From Ulvibacter antarcticus (GTDB lineage: Bacteria > Bacteroidota > Bacteroidia > Flavobacteriales > Flavobacteriaceae): a DNA stretch of 64,000 nucleotides. Under the pieces are notes generated by a model. That model was not told the origin of the DNA. It was given only the letters and a program-made list of their open reading frames with translations, and searched no databases. Shown here one piece after another: positions 24,155-34,200 of this stretch; the first letter of the stretch is position 1; each line of letters begins with the position of its first letter. Location of the stretch: NCBI RefSeq assembly GCF_003688405.1, contig NZ_REFC01000013.1:372001-436000 (forward strand), in the 5' to 3' direction. The position numbers and the translations under genes are program-made.

Positions 24155-24799
24155 TTAACTTAAGAGACTCCACCGAATTAACAATTTTCCGTCTTTTTTC
24201 CAGTGTATCCATCCTCTTCTTATGATTTCACCGGAACCTTCATTATCTATAATTATAACTTCTATCCAATCACCTACTATATAAAGGGCGCGAAAGAAAG
24301 GCCTCTCATACACCTTACCGGCTGAAGTAATCATTGGGTTGTCATATACTTTTTGTCCTTCAGAAATAAATTCAATAGAATGCATCCCTATTAGAAACTC
24401 GGGCCAGGAGACAAACTTTCCAGCTTCAGACTCTATATATGCAGTCTTTCCAGTTTTTTCATTTACGACCAACTCATGGTAATCTCTCCCAACTCGTTTT
24501 ACCCGAATATAAAAAATACCATAATCCAATTTTTGATGCATAGGCGCAAACCAGTTAGGAGCATAATCTATTTCACTGTTGCCGTACCAATTCTTGAAGG
24601 TTATACTGTCTATAGGTTGTTCTGCGACGGTATTTTTTCTATGATTTGGGGTGTCGTACAGATAAAGGACTTCTCCTACTTCGGTCGTAGGTGAGAAAAA
24701 TCCCATACCGATTTCAATATTCTGAGCCTTGATACTAATGGTTCCAAAGAAAAAAAATAATAAGACAATTTGAATTAAAATGTACCTTCCATTTATCAT
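24155..24799 (-). CDS. Secreted protein of unknown function
   Basis: A 214-residue protein with a signal peptide (about 1-25, IQIVLLFFFFGTISIKAQ) and a soluble beta-rich body. It is rich in Trp (KNWYGNSEIDYAPNWFAP, GDWIEV, RGWIHWKKDGKLLIRW). No family recognised; the C-terminal part resembles an SH3-like barrel in composition only. Its ATG overlaps the stop of the von Willebrand A gene by 4 bp, so the two are coupled and probably work together in the periplasm or at the surface. Confidence 0.72.
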   Translation of the reverse strand: MINGRYILIQIVLLFFFFGTISIKAQNIEIGMGFFSPTTEVGEVLYLYDTPNHRKNTVAEQPIDSITFKNWYGNSEIDYAPNWFAPMHQKLDYGIFYIRVKRVGRDYHELVVNEKTGKTAYIESEAGKFVSWPEFLIGMHSIEFISEGQKVYDNPMITSAGKVYERPFFRALYIVGDWIEVIIIDNEGSGEIIRRGWIHWKKDGKLLIRWSLLS

Positions 24800-26205
24800 T
24801 TTACTTCTCTTATTTCAGTCACTGTTTCACCTTGTTTTATCTCGATGGTAAATTGCGAACTCTTTGCAGAGGCGTTGTAAACTCCATGCTCAACCAAGGT
24901 GACGTTATAGGATCCCACGCTTAAAATTATTTCTTTGTTCTTTTTGTAGGTTCTTCCTCCGTATACACTTTTTCCACTCTTGGCATCTACTATATTTATA
25001 CCTACATCGAATGGATCGCCTCCAAAAGTACCGCCGAGGATAGCAACTCCAGTTTTAAAATCGTGTTGTACTTCTGTAACTTCCCCATTGCCAACTTTAA
25101 TATTCTCGAGGGAGGTTGTACTTTCATGACCATTGGTTGTTCGTGCGTATAGCTCGATATTGTAAGTGCCGGGATCCACATCTAACATCTTGGGTTTTGC
25201 GTAAGTACGACCACCGATAACATTTTTACCTTCCAGCGTTTTTACTCCAATTTGACTGTCCCACAATTCGCCATTATTCGTTATCATGAAATTTAGTTTT
25301 GCTCCGTCTAGGCTTACTGTTTGATAAGTAGTTTTGTCAGTGAACGTCTTCACGTTTTTAATGGTCAAGGCCGAAACAGCTCCAAAATCATGTTGGTATA
25401 CTTTCAAATCGTACGTTGCTTGAGGGAGATATAAAAATGCGGTATCCTTATAAGTACGCTTGCGGTCTACTATGTTTTCTGTATTGGGTGCATAAGCGAC
25501 TACTTGAGCATCTAAAGGTTTTCCGTCTTTTAAAACGAACACCCCTAAATTTCCTTCAGGCTTATCAATCGTTGCTGTTACTACCTCATCCATTGCTTGT
25601 CCTAAACCACTTGCATCGGCAGCGTCATAGTAATTTCCATCACCCGCCTTAGCAGCACATTTAAGCTGTTCAGTTTCCCCCGATTTTAAACCAAATCCGA
25701 CAATATGAAGTTTAAAATCGATGCCTTCTTTTTTGGCATTGGCAACCACATCACAAATATTTCCGTCACAGGATTCAATGCCATCTGTGATTAGTATGAT
25801 GGTTGCTTTTTCTTTAGATTTTCTAAGCTGATCAATCACTGCAGTTGCTGAATAGGCGAGGGGCGTCATCCCTAAAGGTTTTATCGCACTAATAGCAGCA
25901 ATAACTTTCCCTTTCGAGCTATTATCCATAGTGACCAAAGTTTCTACATCCCGGCAATCCCCTTTTTTTCGATGACCGTAGGCTATCAGTCCTAATTTCT
26001 GATTTTCAGGTAATTGATTAATGGATGTTGACAATACTTCAGAAGCAATTTCCATTTTTGTTTTACCCTGAATTTGACCCCACATAGAACCACTGGCATC
26101 ATAAATAAATATTATTGGTGAAGGAACTTCAGGGTTTTGTTTTGTTTGTGCATTTCCGAAGCTAAAAAGCATGAAAGCACACAGAAGAAATAGTGCTTTT
26201 TTCAT
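24796..26205 (-). CDS. Secreted von Willebrand factor type A domain protein
   Basis: A 469-residue protein with a signal peptide (MKKALFLLCAFMLFSFGNAQ). The vWA domain covers about residues 28-210, with MIDAS DASGSMWG (D-x-S-x-S), T in LGMTPLAYS and D in ILITDGIESCDGNICD. After it come three repeats with the core G(R)TYK/AKxK...DPGTYNIEL, i.e. Ig-like beta sandwiches of about 85 residues (about 240-465). Such proteins bind partners through a metal ion. It is the first gene of the three-gene unit with two unknown proteins. It could sense or hold envelope or surface material; function not established. Confidence 0.87.
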   Translation of the reverse strand: MKKALFLLCAFMLFSFGNAQTKQNPEVPSPIIFIYDASGSMWGQIQGKTKMEIASEVLSTSINQLPENQKLGLIAYGHRKKGDCRDVETLVTMDNSSKGKVIAAISAIKPLGMTPLAYSATAVIDQLRKSKEKATIILITDGIESCDGNICDVVANAKKEGIDFKLHIVGFGLKSGETEQLKCAAKAGDGNYYDAADASGLGQAMDEVVTATIDKPEGNLGVFVLKDGKPLDAQVVAYAPNTENIVDRKRTYKDTAFLYLPQATYDLKVYQHDFGAVSALTIKNVKTFTDKTTYQTVSLDGAKLNFMITNNGELWDSQIGVKTLEGKNVIGGRTYAKPKMLDVDPGTYNIELYARTTNGHESTTSLENIKVGNGEVTEVQHDFKTGVAILGGTFGGDPFDVGINIVDAKSGKSVYGGRTYKKNKEIILSVGSYNVTLVEHGVYNASAKSSQFTIEIKQGETVTEIREVK

Positions 26206-26378
26206 AATTGTAGTTGTTAGTTTAGCTAAAATTAGTAAAACTATTTAATCGAAACAAACTTAAAATCAATTAGTTAGTGAAGAAATTTATCATTTAGCGA
26301 TAAAAAAATGATAAATCTTACAAGGAAGAATAGAAATGAATAAACCCGCAGAAGGATGGAGTAGGTCTTAGCAGTTTC

Positions 26379-26738
26379 TCAAAATTTTGGGATATAGATA
26401 ATACATCCTATAATCACTGCAGTTATTGCGGCGAAGAATACGGCTCCAGCCGCCACATCTTTGATATAACCAATTTTACTATGAAAATCTGGATGTACAA
26501 AATTAGCAATCTCTTCGGCCGCCGTATTTAAACCTTCAACACTTAAAACAAGACCAATAGCTAAAATTTGAAATATCCATTCGGTTTTTGAAATTTCGAA
26601 ATAGAATCCGGCGATGGTCATCACAATTGCGATGAACACTTGTACCTGAATGCTAGCCTCATTCCTTATTAAAAGGTAGGCACCTTTAATCGCGTATTTT
26701 GCACCTTTTAATCGTTTTCCGAGAAAGGTATCCCACAT
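26379..26738 (-). CDS. dgkA: Diacylglycerol kinase-family protein
   Basis: A 119-residue membrane enzyme with three helices. The motif NEASIQVQVFI, the E-G-LNTAAEE catalytic segment (about 64-74) and KIGYIKDVAAGAVFFAAI are conserved in bacterial DgkA/undecaprenol kinases. It phosphorylates diacylglycerol or undecaprenol using ATP. It overlaps the stop of the thiol peroxidase gene by one base, so the two are one transcript. Confidence 0.93.
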   Translation of the reverse strand: MWDTFLGKRLKGAKYAIKGAYLLIRNEASIQVQVFIAIVMTIAGFYFEISKTEWIFQILAIGLVLSVEGLNTAAEEIANFVHPDFHSKIGYIKDVAAGAVFFAAITAVIIGCIIYIPKF

Positions 26739-27238
26739 TATTTAAGGATATTTAAAGCACTTTCATAATCTGGTTCTTGACCAATTTCTGGCACTTGTTC
26801 TGTATATAATACCTTGTTATTTTCATCCAGGACCATAATCACACGAGAGTGTAATCCTTCAAAAGCACCGTCTGTAATTGTTAGCTGATAATTTTTTCCG
26901 AAGCTACCATCTTTATAATCAGATAACATTTCTACATTTTCAAGTCCTTCCGAAGCACAAAAACGTTTTTGAGCAAAGGGTAGGTCACGAGAAATACAAA
27001 GAATCTTCGTATTATTCAGTTTTGAAGCTTCTGCATTGAATTTTCTCGCTGATGCTGCACAAATACCTGTGTCAACACTTGGGAAGATATTTAAAATTTT
27101 ACGTTGACCTGAATAATCAGACAGAGATTTTGAAGCCATGTCTGTTGTCGTTAATTTGAAATCTGAAGCGGTTGAACCTTTTGAGAGAAGTGTTCCTAGG
27201 GTGTTAGCGGGATTTCCTCCCAAAGTGATAGCTGCCAT
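26738..27238 (-). CDS. tpx: Thiol peroxidase
   Basis: A 166-residue atypical 2-Cys peroxiredoxin. SVDTGICAASARKFN contains the peroxidatic cysteine (about residue 59), and KRFCASEGLENVEMLSDY contains the resolving cysteine (about 93). It reduces hydroperoxides in the cytoplasm with thioredoxin. It is the first gene of tpx-dgkA. The 298-bp upstream gap holds the terminator of the next peroxiredoxin gene and one TTCCGAAG octamer (27311-27318). Confidence 0.95.
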   Translation of the reverse strand: MAAITLGGNPANTLGTLLSKGSTASDFKLTTTDMASKSLSDYSGQRKILNIFPSVDTGICAASARKFNAEASKLNNTKILCISRDLPFAQKRFCASEGLENVEMLSDYKDGSFGKNYQLTITDGAFEGLHSRVIMVLDENNKVLYTEQVPEIGQEPDYESALNILK

Positions 27239-27536
27239 TTTTTCTGAGTTGAATTAGACATTAAAATTAGCAATTCTTAACGGTATAAACTGAAATTTTT
27301 TAAGCATTTTCTTCGGAAGGAATAACGGTTTAGCATCATATCTCAACTACAGAATGAATTCTTCGTTAATAAACAACGCAAAAATTAAAATTTAAAGCGG
27401 AACCAAAAGGAATATTATGAGCGATATAACTTAAGAAAGCATCCTAATGCGCATTAAAAAACCCTCCTTCAAAAGTGAGAGAGGGTTAGTCAATAGCAAT
27501 TTATTTTTAATCAGCTCCGTTTTTTCGGATCTATGA
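27239..27536. other. Intergenic gap between tpx and peroxiredoxin genes
   Basis: The 298 bp hold the terminator of the upstream peroxiredoxin gene (27455-27486), a CTTCGGAA octamer (27311-27318) and presumably the tpx promoter. No open frame or RNA gene was seen. Confidence 0.6.
27455..27486 (-). terminator. Terminator of peroxiredoxin gene
   Basis: Stem AACCCTC / GAGGGTT around a 12-nt loop, followed on the minus strand by a T run, about 50 bp after the peroxiredoxin stop. Confidence 0.8.
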
Positions 27537-28181
27537 TTAATTAAGACTTTGTGATAGATATTCAGCTACACCCGCTCTGTCAGCATTCATAGCTTGCGAA
27601 CCTTCTTGCCAATTTGCCGGACAAACTTCACCATTCTTCTGAACGTGAGAATAAGCATCGATAAGTCTAAGGAATTCTGCAACGTTTCTTCCTAATGGCA
27701 TATGATTTATGCTTTCATGGAACACGGTACCTTCTTCATCTATAAGGTAGGTTGCACGGTAAGTTACGTTGTCACCATCGACTAAAACATTTCCGGTTTC
27801 TTCGTCGTATCGTTCATTTGTGATATCTAAAATACCTAATTGAGAAGATAGATTTCTATTAGAATCTGCAACAAGAGGGTAAGTAACACCTTCGATACCA
27901 CCATTATTTTTTGGAGTATTTAACCAGGCAAAATGTACTTCAGGTGTATCACAAGATGCACCGATTACAATTGTATTTCTTTTTTCAAATTCTGCCATTG
28001 CAGCTTGGAAAGCATGCAACTCAGTAGGACATACAAAGGTGAAATCTTTAGGATACCAGAAAAGAATCACTTTTTTACCTTTAGTCTGTGCTTCTTCTAG
28101 TATGTTTATTTTTTGAGTTACGCCTGTTGTATTTGTAGCGTCTACTGCTAAATTTGGGAATTTTTTTCCTACGAATGCCAT
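27537..28181 (-). CDS. Typical 2-Cys peroxiredoxin (AhpC/TSA family)
   Basis: A 214-residue protein. WYPKDFTFVCPTELHAF holds the peroxidatic cysteine (about residue 52) and NGEVCPANWQEGS the resolving cysteine (about 176). GASCDTPEVHFAW and DEEGTVFHESINHMPLGRN are further family signatures. It detoxifies peroxides. Single-gene unit with a TATTTTTG box upstream and a terminator downstream. It lies next to tpx on the same strand, a small antioxidant cluster. Confidence 0.95.
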   Translation of the reverse strand: MAFVGKKFPNLAVDATNTTGVTQKINILEEAQTKGKKVILFWYPKDFTFVCPTELHAFQAAMAEFEKRNTIVIGASCDTPEVHFAWLNTPKNNGGIEGVTYPLVADSNRNLSSQLGILDITNERYDEETGNVLVDGDNVTYRATYLIDEEGTVFHESINHMPLGRNVAEFLRLIDAYSHVQKNGEVCPANWQEGSQAMNADRAGVAEYLSQSLN

Positions 28182-28220
28182 AGCTTATAAATTTTAATAT
28201 TAGTACTTGCTTTCAGAGTG

Positions 28221-28228
28221 CAAAAATA
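28221..28228 (-). promoter_or_regulatory. -7 box TATTTTTG of peroxiredoxin gene
   Basis: Minus-strand TATTTTTG about 40 bp before the ATG, with a TTG 20 bp further upstream; fits the Bacteroidota promoter pattern. Confidence 0.6.
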
Positions 28229-28327
28229 CACACAAGAAGCAGTATTAACAAGCCAAATAATTCCTAAAATTTATGCACTGATAGATAGAATAAATAGTTT
28301 GATTTTTATCCTTAAGTAAGATGAGGA

Positions 28328-29833
28328 TTATGTTTTTACTGACGCCTCTTTGGGCGCTGATAGCATACGAATTTTAATTCTGAAAGCTGCGAATAACAAA
28401 GTCGTAAACGGGCTTAACCAATTGAAAATAGCATATACAAAATAATCTGCCACAGAAACACCCAGCACGCCACTCTGATAAGCACCACAGGTGTTCCAAG
28501 GAATTAGTACAGAAGTAACAGTACCCGAATCCTCTAATGTCCGACTCAAGTTTTCAGGAGCTAGTCCTTTTTCTCTGAACGCCTTCGCATACATTTTTCC
28601 AGGAACAACGATCGCTAGATATTGGTCACTTGCTGTTAAATTTAAGGCCAAACAACTTGCAACGGTACTGGCAAATAATCCAAAGGTGGTGTGAAACATT
28701 TTTAGAAGCGCCTTACTTATTGTAGCCAAAGCACCAATACCATCCATGATTCCACCAAAAACCATGGCGCAGACAATGAGCCAAATAGTACCTAACATTC
28801 CAGACATTCCTCCGGCTGAAAAGAGATCTTTTAGTGCTGCATTTTCTGTAGGAATAGCTGTATCTACTGTAATCGCATTCATGATGCCTCTGTACCCTGA
28901 AAGGAAATCAAGGGATTTGCCTCCGCCTAATTGAGCCACTAACTCTGGCTGAAAGATAAGTGCCGCCAAGCCACCTAATAGCGTACCAATAAGTAATGCA
29001 ATTAATGGGGGTGTTTTTTTAATGATTAAAAAAATAACAACGGCAGGGACTATAAATAGCCACGGACTAATATTGATAGACGAATCCACAGCTGCCAATA
29101 TTTCACTTGTGTCTGCAGCACCTGATGTATCAAGGTTTAATCCAATAATTATAAAAACGATTAATGTAACTGTAATTGTAGGAACAGTGGTGTACAACAT
29201 ATATTTGATATGTGTAAAAAGATCAGTTCCGGCCATGGCAGGAGCGAGGTTTGTAGTGTCGCTTAAGGGTGATATTTTATCTCCAAAATAAGCACCGGAT
29301 AAAACGGCTCCAGCTGTCATACCCAATGAAATACCAAGGGCATCAGATATTCCAATTAATGCAATTCCCACAGTGGCTGACGTAGTCCAACTACTTCCAG
29401 TTGCCACCGAGATGATGGCACAAATAATTACGCAGGATGCAAGAAAAATCGTGGGATTAAGAATTTGTAATCCATAATAGACCATAGTAGGGATAATACC
29501 ACTTATAAGCCAGGTTCCAGCTAGTGCTCCTACCATTAATAAGATTAAAAGTGCGCCGGAAGTCGATTTAATGTTTTCGGCAACCTCTTCCATCATTTGT
29601 TCGAAGCTAACTTTATTGAATATTCCAACGACGGCAGCAACGGCTCCACCCATTAATAAAATAAACTGATTACTTCCACTTAAAGCATCGTCTCCAAAGG
29701 CAAAAAATACGTTGTAAAAGAGCATGATTATTAACGCAAATACAGGAATGAGTGCTTCCCAAATGTTTAACTCTTTATTCTCCACAATATGTTCATCTTG
29801 GGGTTCACGTGGTTTAATGTCTTCGCTTTGCAT
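28328..29833 (-). CDS. nhaC: Na+/H+ antiporter, NhaC family
   Basis: An inner-membrane protein of about 501 residues if started at 29833 (MQSEDIKPREPQ); an in-frame ATG at 29884 would add 17 polar residues, and either is possible. There are about 11-12 hydrophobic helices. GSSWTTSATVGIALIGI, GAYFGDKISPLSDTTNLAPAMAG and VLIPWNTCGAY are signatures of the NhaC group. It exchanges external protons for cytoplasmic Na+, as expected in a marine organism. Single gene, divergent from the first VGIG surface protein. Confidence 0.93.
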   Translation of the reverse strand: MQSEDIKPREPQDEHIVENKELNIWEALIPVFALIIMLFYNVFFAFGDDALSGSNQFILLMGGAVAAVVGIFNKVSFEQMMEEVAENIKSTSGALLILLMVGALAGTWLISGIIPTMVYYGLQILNPTIFLASCVIICAIISVATGSSWTTSATVGIALIGISDALGISLGMTAGAVLSGAYFGDKISPLSDTTNLAPAMAGTDLFTHIKYMLYTTVPTITVTLIVFIIIGLNLDTSGAADTSEILAAVDSSINISPWLFIVPAVVIFLIIKKTPPLIALLIGTLLGGLAALIFQPELVAQLGGGKSLDFLSGYRGIMNAITVDTAIPTENAALKDLFSAGGMSGMLGTIWLIVCAMVFGGIMDGIGALATISKALLKMFHTTFGLFASTVASCLALNLTASDQYLAIVVPGKMYAKAFREKGLAPENLSRTLEDSGTVTSVLIPWNTCGAYQSGVLGVSVADYFVYAIFNWLSPFTTLLFAAFRIKIRMLSAPKEASVKT

Positions 29834-29992
29834 AGTGGAAATTTTTCTAATTGTAATGTTACGATTTTGTGAACTGTCTTGCAAATTAGATTAAGGTAAA
29901 GATGTGACGATACAATTCCTACAAATAAAACCAAATAGTGTATTATGTCGTAAATATTATACATTTAATCTATATATTATATAAATAATTCT

Positions 29993-30000
29993 TACGTTTG
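29993..30000 (+). promoter_or_regulatory. -7 box TACGTTTG of first VGIG protein gene
   Basis: TACGTTTG matches TAnnTTTG and lies 88 bp upstream of the ATG at 30088 in a very AT-rich region. The upstream element is not clear. Confidence 0.5.
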
Positions 30001-30087
30001 CATCTTAGGATGAATTATATAACGTATAGTGGAAGTAAATAAACATGATACTTGTATAATTTTGAATAATTACCTAAAACTTAACAA

Positions 30088-31188
30088 ATGAAAATTTTAG
30101 CCCCATTTTTTCTATTTATGTGCATCACGATACAAGCTCAAGTTGGTATTGGAACTGCAACGCCCAAAACCACTTTAGATATTGTAGGACAACCTACAAA
30201 TAGCAGTCAGTTGGATGGTATTATTGCCCCAAGACTAACTGGAGTTCAATTAAGAGCTAAGACCTATACAGCAACAGAAACTGCAGCAATCGTTTATGTT
30301 ACTGCCGCAGATACTGCGCCGGCAGGTCAAACCATTGATGTTACCCAAATTGCTTATTACTATTTTAATGGAACAAAATGGGTAATTATTGCTCCCCAAT
30401 CTGAAGACTGGAAAATTGCCGGAAATTCTAATACAAATGCCGCTACGAATTTTGTAGGTACTAGAAATGATGTTGATTTAATGTTTAAACGTAATAATAT
30501 ACAATCAGGTGTGATTGGTTCCGATATAACTAGTTTAGGTTATAATACTGTAAATCCTTTGACTGTCACGGGTCCCCATAATACCGCTATAGGTCATACT
30601 AACTTATTTAGTACTACTTCCGGGCACAGAAACACAGCTATAGGCTCTGGAGTATTGACCGATAATACAACTGGTTATCAAAATACTGCAATGGGTAGAT
30701 ATTCAATGCACTTCAACATTTCTGGATACAACAACATGGCAATTGGTCAAGAATCTGCAAAATGGAATTCAACTGGTCACGATAACGCGGCCATTGGTTT
30801 TAATGCATTAAGATATAATGGTACTGGATCATACAATGTAGCGATTGGTAGATCATCAATGGCAGAGACATCGGTTGGTGATGCGATAGATAATGTTGGT
30901 AATAACAATATTGCAATTGGTGCAAATGCTCAATTGCCAGTTAGAACAAATAGTAATCAATTGGTCTTAGGAGGCGCTGCAGGTACCTCTCTTGGTGGTA
31001 TATCCACAGCAACAACTAGGACGATAATTAACGGAATCGCAAATTCATCTGCCGGTAGACCTACAAGTGATAATGCTAGCGGTGTACAAGGAGAAATTAG
31101 AGTTGCAAGCCATGGAGGCTCACGTTATTTATACGTTTGTTACGCAACTAATAGCTGGGGTAGAGTCCAGTTAGATACTTCTTTTTAA
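30088..31188 (+). CDS. Secreted VGIG-type protein with YadA-head-like repeats
   Basis: A 366-residue protein. The signal peptide is MKILAPFFLFMCITIQAQ, followed by VGIGTATPKTTLDI and GIIAPRLTGVQL, the N-terminal module shared with four other genes here. Residues about 165-300 are repeats of 20-23 residues with the core N-T-A-I-G-x-x-x-L (HNTAIGHTNLF, RNTAIGSGVL, QNTAMGRYSM, NNMAIGQESA, DNAAIGFNAL, YNVAIGRSSM). This is the pattern of left-handed beta-roll heads of trimeric autotransporters. There is no YadA barrel anchor and no T9SS domain, so the mode of attachment is unknown. Function is probably surface fibre or adhesion (inference). Confidence 0.78.
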   Translation: MKILAPFFLFMCITIQAQVGIGTATPKTTLDIVGQPTNSSQLDGIIAPRLTGVQLRAKTYTATETAAIVYVTAADTAPAGQTIDVTQIAYYYFNGTKWVIIAPQSEDWKIAGNSNTNAATNFVGTRNDVDLMFKRNNIQSGVIGSDITSLGYNTVNPLTVTGPHNTAIGHTNLFSTTSGHRNTAIGSGVLTDNTTGYQNTAMGRYSMHFNISGYNNMAIGQESAKWNSTGHDNAAIGFNALRYNGTGSYNVAIGRSSMAETSVGDAIDNVGNNNIAIGANAQLPVRTNSNQLVLGGAAGTSLGGISTATTRTIINGIANSSAGRPTSDNASGVQGEIRVASHGGSRYLYVCYATNSWGRVQLDTSF

Positions 31189-31293
31189 GTGCTATAACAC
31201 CCCGATAGCAGATTATTTGCCCCAAAACTCTCAATGGATATATTTTTTAATCCACTATTAAAAATAACCCCCGATTTTTAACAACCTACTATA

Positions 31294-34200
31294 ATGAAAC
31301 TACAATACTCAAGCCTATTATTACTCGCTTTTTTTGCGTTTTCTTTTTTGAAACCAGATCAAACTAAAGCACAATGTGTTACTGGTGCAGAGACTAATGC
31401 TGCTCACCCAAAGAAAGAAATGAGAGGTGTTTTTATACCTTCCGTAGTAAGTATCTCTTGGCCAACCAATCGATTTGCTACTCCAGCAGTACAGCGAGCA
31501 GAGTTGATTACCATTTTGGATAAAATAGTTTTAAACGGTTATAACGCTGTTTTCTTACAGGTTAGACCAGAGAGCGATGCACTTTATGCTTCAACAATCG
31601 ATCCTTGGTCATACTGGCTAACTGGAGCACAAGGAACTGCACCATCTCCATTGTGGGATCCGTTGGAATTTGCTATCAACGAATCACACAGTAGAGGCTT
31701 AGAATTACACGCATGGTTAAATCCGTATAGAGCAAAAAGAGGAGTAGATGTGTCTTCTCCTGATCACGTCACTAATGAACATCCAGATTGGATTTTTACG
31801 GCTTCAAATAATGCGAATTTAAAAATTGTAAACCCTGGTATTCCAGCGGTTGAAGATTATATAGTTTCAGTTGTTGAAGATATCGCAACACGTTACAATG
31901 TAGATGGGATTCATTTTGATGATTATTTTTATCCAAGTGGAGGAATGGGAAACAATCAAGATGCTCAAACTTATATAGATTATAACCCAACTAATATTTC
32001 TAACATTAATGATTGGAGAAGAGATAATGTAAACGAAATGATAGGTTCTGTATACGACGCGATACAAACTATTAACTCAAATAATAATAAAAACGTAGTA
32101 TTTGGGGTAAGCCCGGCGGGTATCTGGAAGTCTGGAACGCCTCCCGGTATTGTTGGTAGTTCAGCCTATAGTGCATTATATTGTGATCCTATTGCCTGGA
32201 TGCAAGCTGGAAAAGTAGATTATATTGCACCACAATTGTATTGGGCATTTGGAGGTGGACAAGATTATGATATACTTTCACAATGGTGGAATGATCAAGC
32301 AGATTTATATAACACCCAAGTTTATGTAAGTCAGGCATACTATAAGATTAACGGAGGTTCTTGGCCAGCATCTGAGGCTCAAGATCAAGTTGATGAGAAT
32401 AGAGAAGCGTCCATGGATGCTACCTTTGGACAAATTGCTTACAGATACAATGAAATTGGTTCAAACTTACACGGAATTAATGATGCTTTAAATGGGACTC
32501 AGTTTCAATACAAATCATTTGTGGCTCCAATTACAGGAGCTGGAAAGGATGCTGTTTGTGCTCTGAAACCAGATAATATTCGATTTGGCGATTTAAAAGT
32601 TATGTGGGATACACCCGCTGTGGCTTCAGATGGAGATTTACCTCAAAAATATGTAGTTTATGCTTTTAATAATGCTTCCGACGCTACAAACAATAAGAAC
32701 AATGGTGCAAAAATACTAGACATAGTTGCTGGTAATGAACTGGCACTTTCACAATCGCAAATAGACAATAAATTTATTGTGGTCACTTCATTAGATAAAA
32801 ATAATAATGAAGCAGGTGATTTCTGCATTTTCCCCCTAAAGGATATAACTGCAGCTTGTTCAGTAACAAGTATAACTGCACCATCTATTTTAAAAAATTG
32901 TTCTAGTTCAAGGACTGGAACAACTTCGGCTACTTTTCCAATTGAAAGTACTACCGTTATCACATGGAGTTATAATTTAGGCGGTGGTGAGACTTTTACT
33001 CAATCGCAAAACGTGATTATTGAAGATACGACAGCACCTAATGTGATAACACAAAATATTTCAGTTACACTAACTGGAGCAATTACTAGTATTACTGCAA
33101 GTGATATCAATAACGGCTCGAATGATAATTGTGCTATTGAAACCATGAGTATTGATATTGCTTCTTTTACGTGCTCAGATGTTGGAGTCCAAGTTGTTAT
33201 GCTTACCGTAGTGGACAAAAACGGAAACTCGGCATCGGCTAGTGCAAATGTGACTGTAGAAAGTGAGATTACAGAGTATATTACTTCAAGCTGGTCTAAT
33301 GGATTCCCTCATAAAGGATCATTAGCTAAATTTAGCAGTAGTTATAGTACAAATCAAGGTAGTATTGAAGTATGTGCCTGTGAAGTTGCCGCCACATCAA
33401 CAATGACAGTGGAAGCGAATCATTACCTTAAAGTTGAAGGTGACATTACAGTGGATGGTATTTTAAATGTAGCGCACCAAGGAAATGTGGTGCAAATTGA
33501 TGATGCTGCTGTTGTTATTAATAACGGTACAATAAACGTAAATGTGACTACACCATCTTTAGTTGCTAGAGATTTTATGCTTATGGGTAGTCCGATGACT
33601 TCCGAAGATAACAGCGTCTTTACAGACATGAATGGCGCAGGAAGTTCAGCATACCAAGTTCTAAATCATACCACTGCCAATTTCAATCCTTATGTAGGTA
33701 CACCACCTGTGGTAGGAGTGAATTTCCACGATCAGGAGAGTAATGATTGGACAGTTTTGTCAGGACCGCTCATCTCTGGTGAGGGTTATTTAGTTCGTCC
33801 GTCATATACAAATAATGGTACTTACGACTATCAATTCAATCAAGGAACCTTAAACAATGGGGTGATTACTTATTCGGCTTTTTTCGGCGACGATAAAGAA
33901 GATAGTCCTAATATCATATCCAATCCTTACGCCAGTGCGATCGATGCAGATATATTGATTAGTACAAATTCTCTAATTGATGAAATATATTTTTGGGAAC
34001 ATAATACAACCCCGGCATCGGGTGTTCCTGGACCTTTAGGTGAGAATTTTAATATGGACGACATTTCTACTAGAAATCTAGGTATGGGAATACCAGCAGC
34101 TACCGGAGGTACAACTCCAAATGGTATCATTTCAACTGGGCAAGGTTTTGGGATTAAAGCCAATGCAGCTGGAAATGTGATGTTTAATAATGCTTTACGT

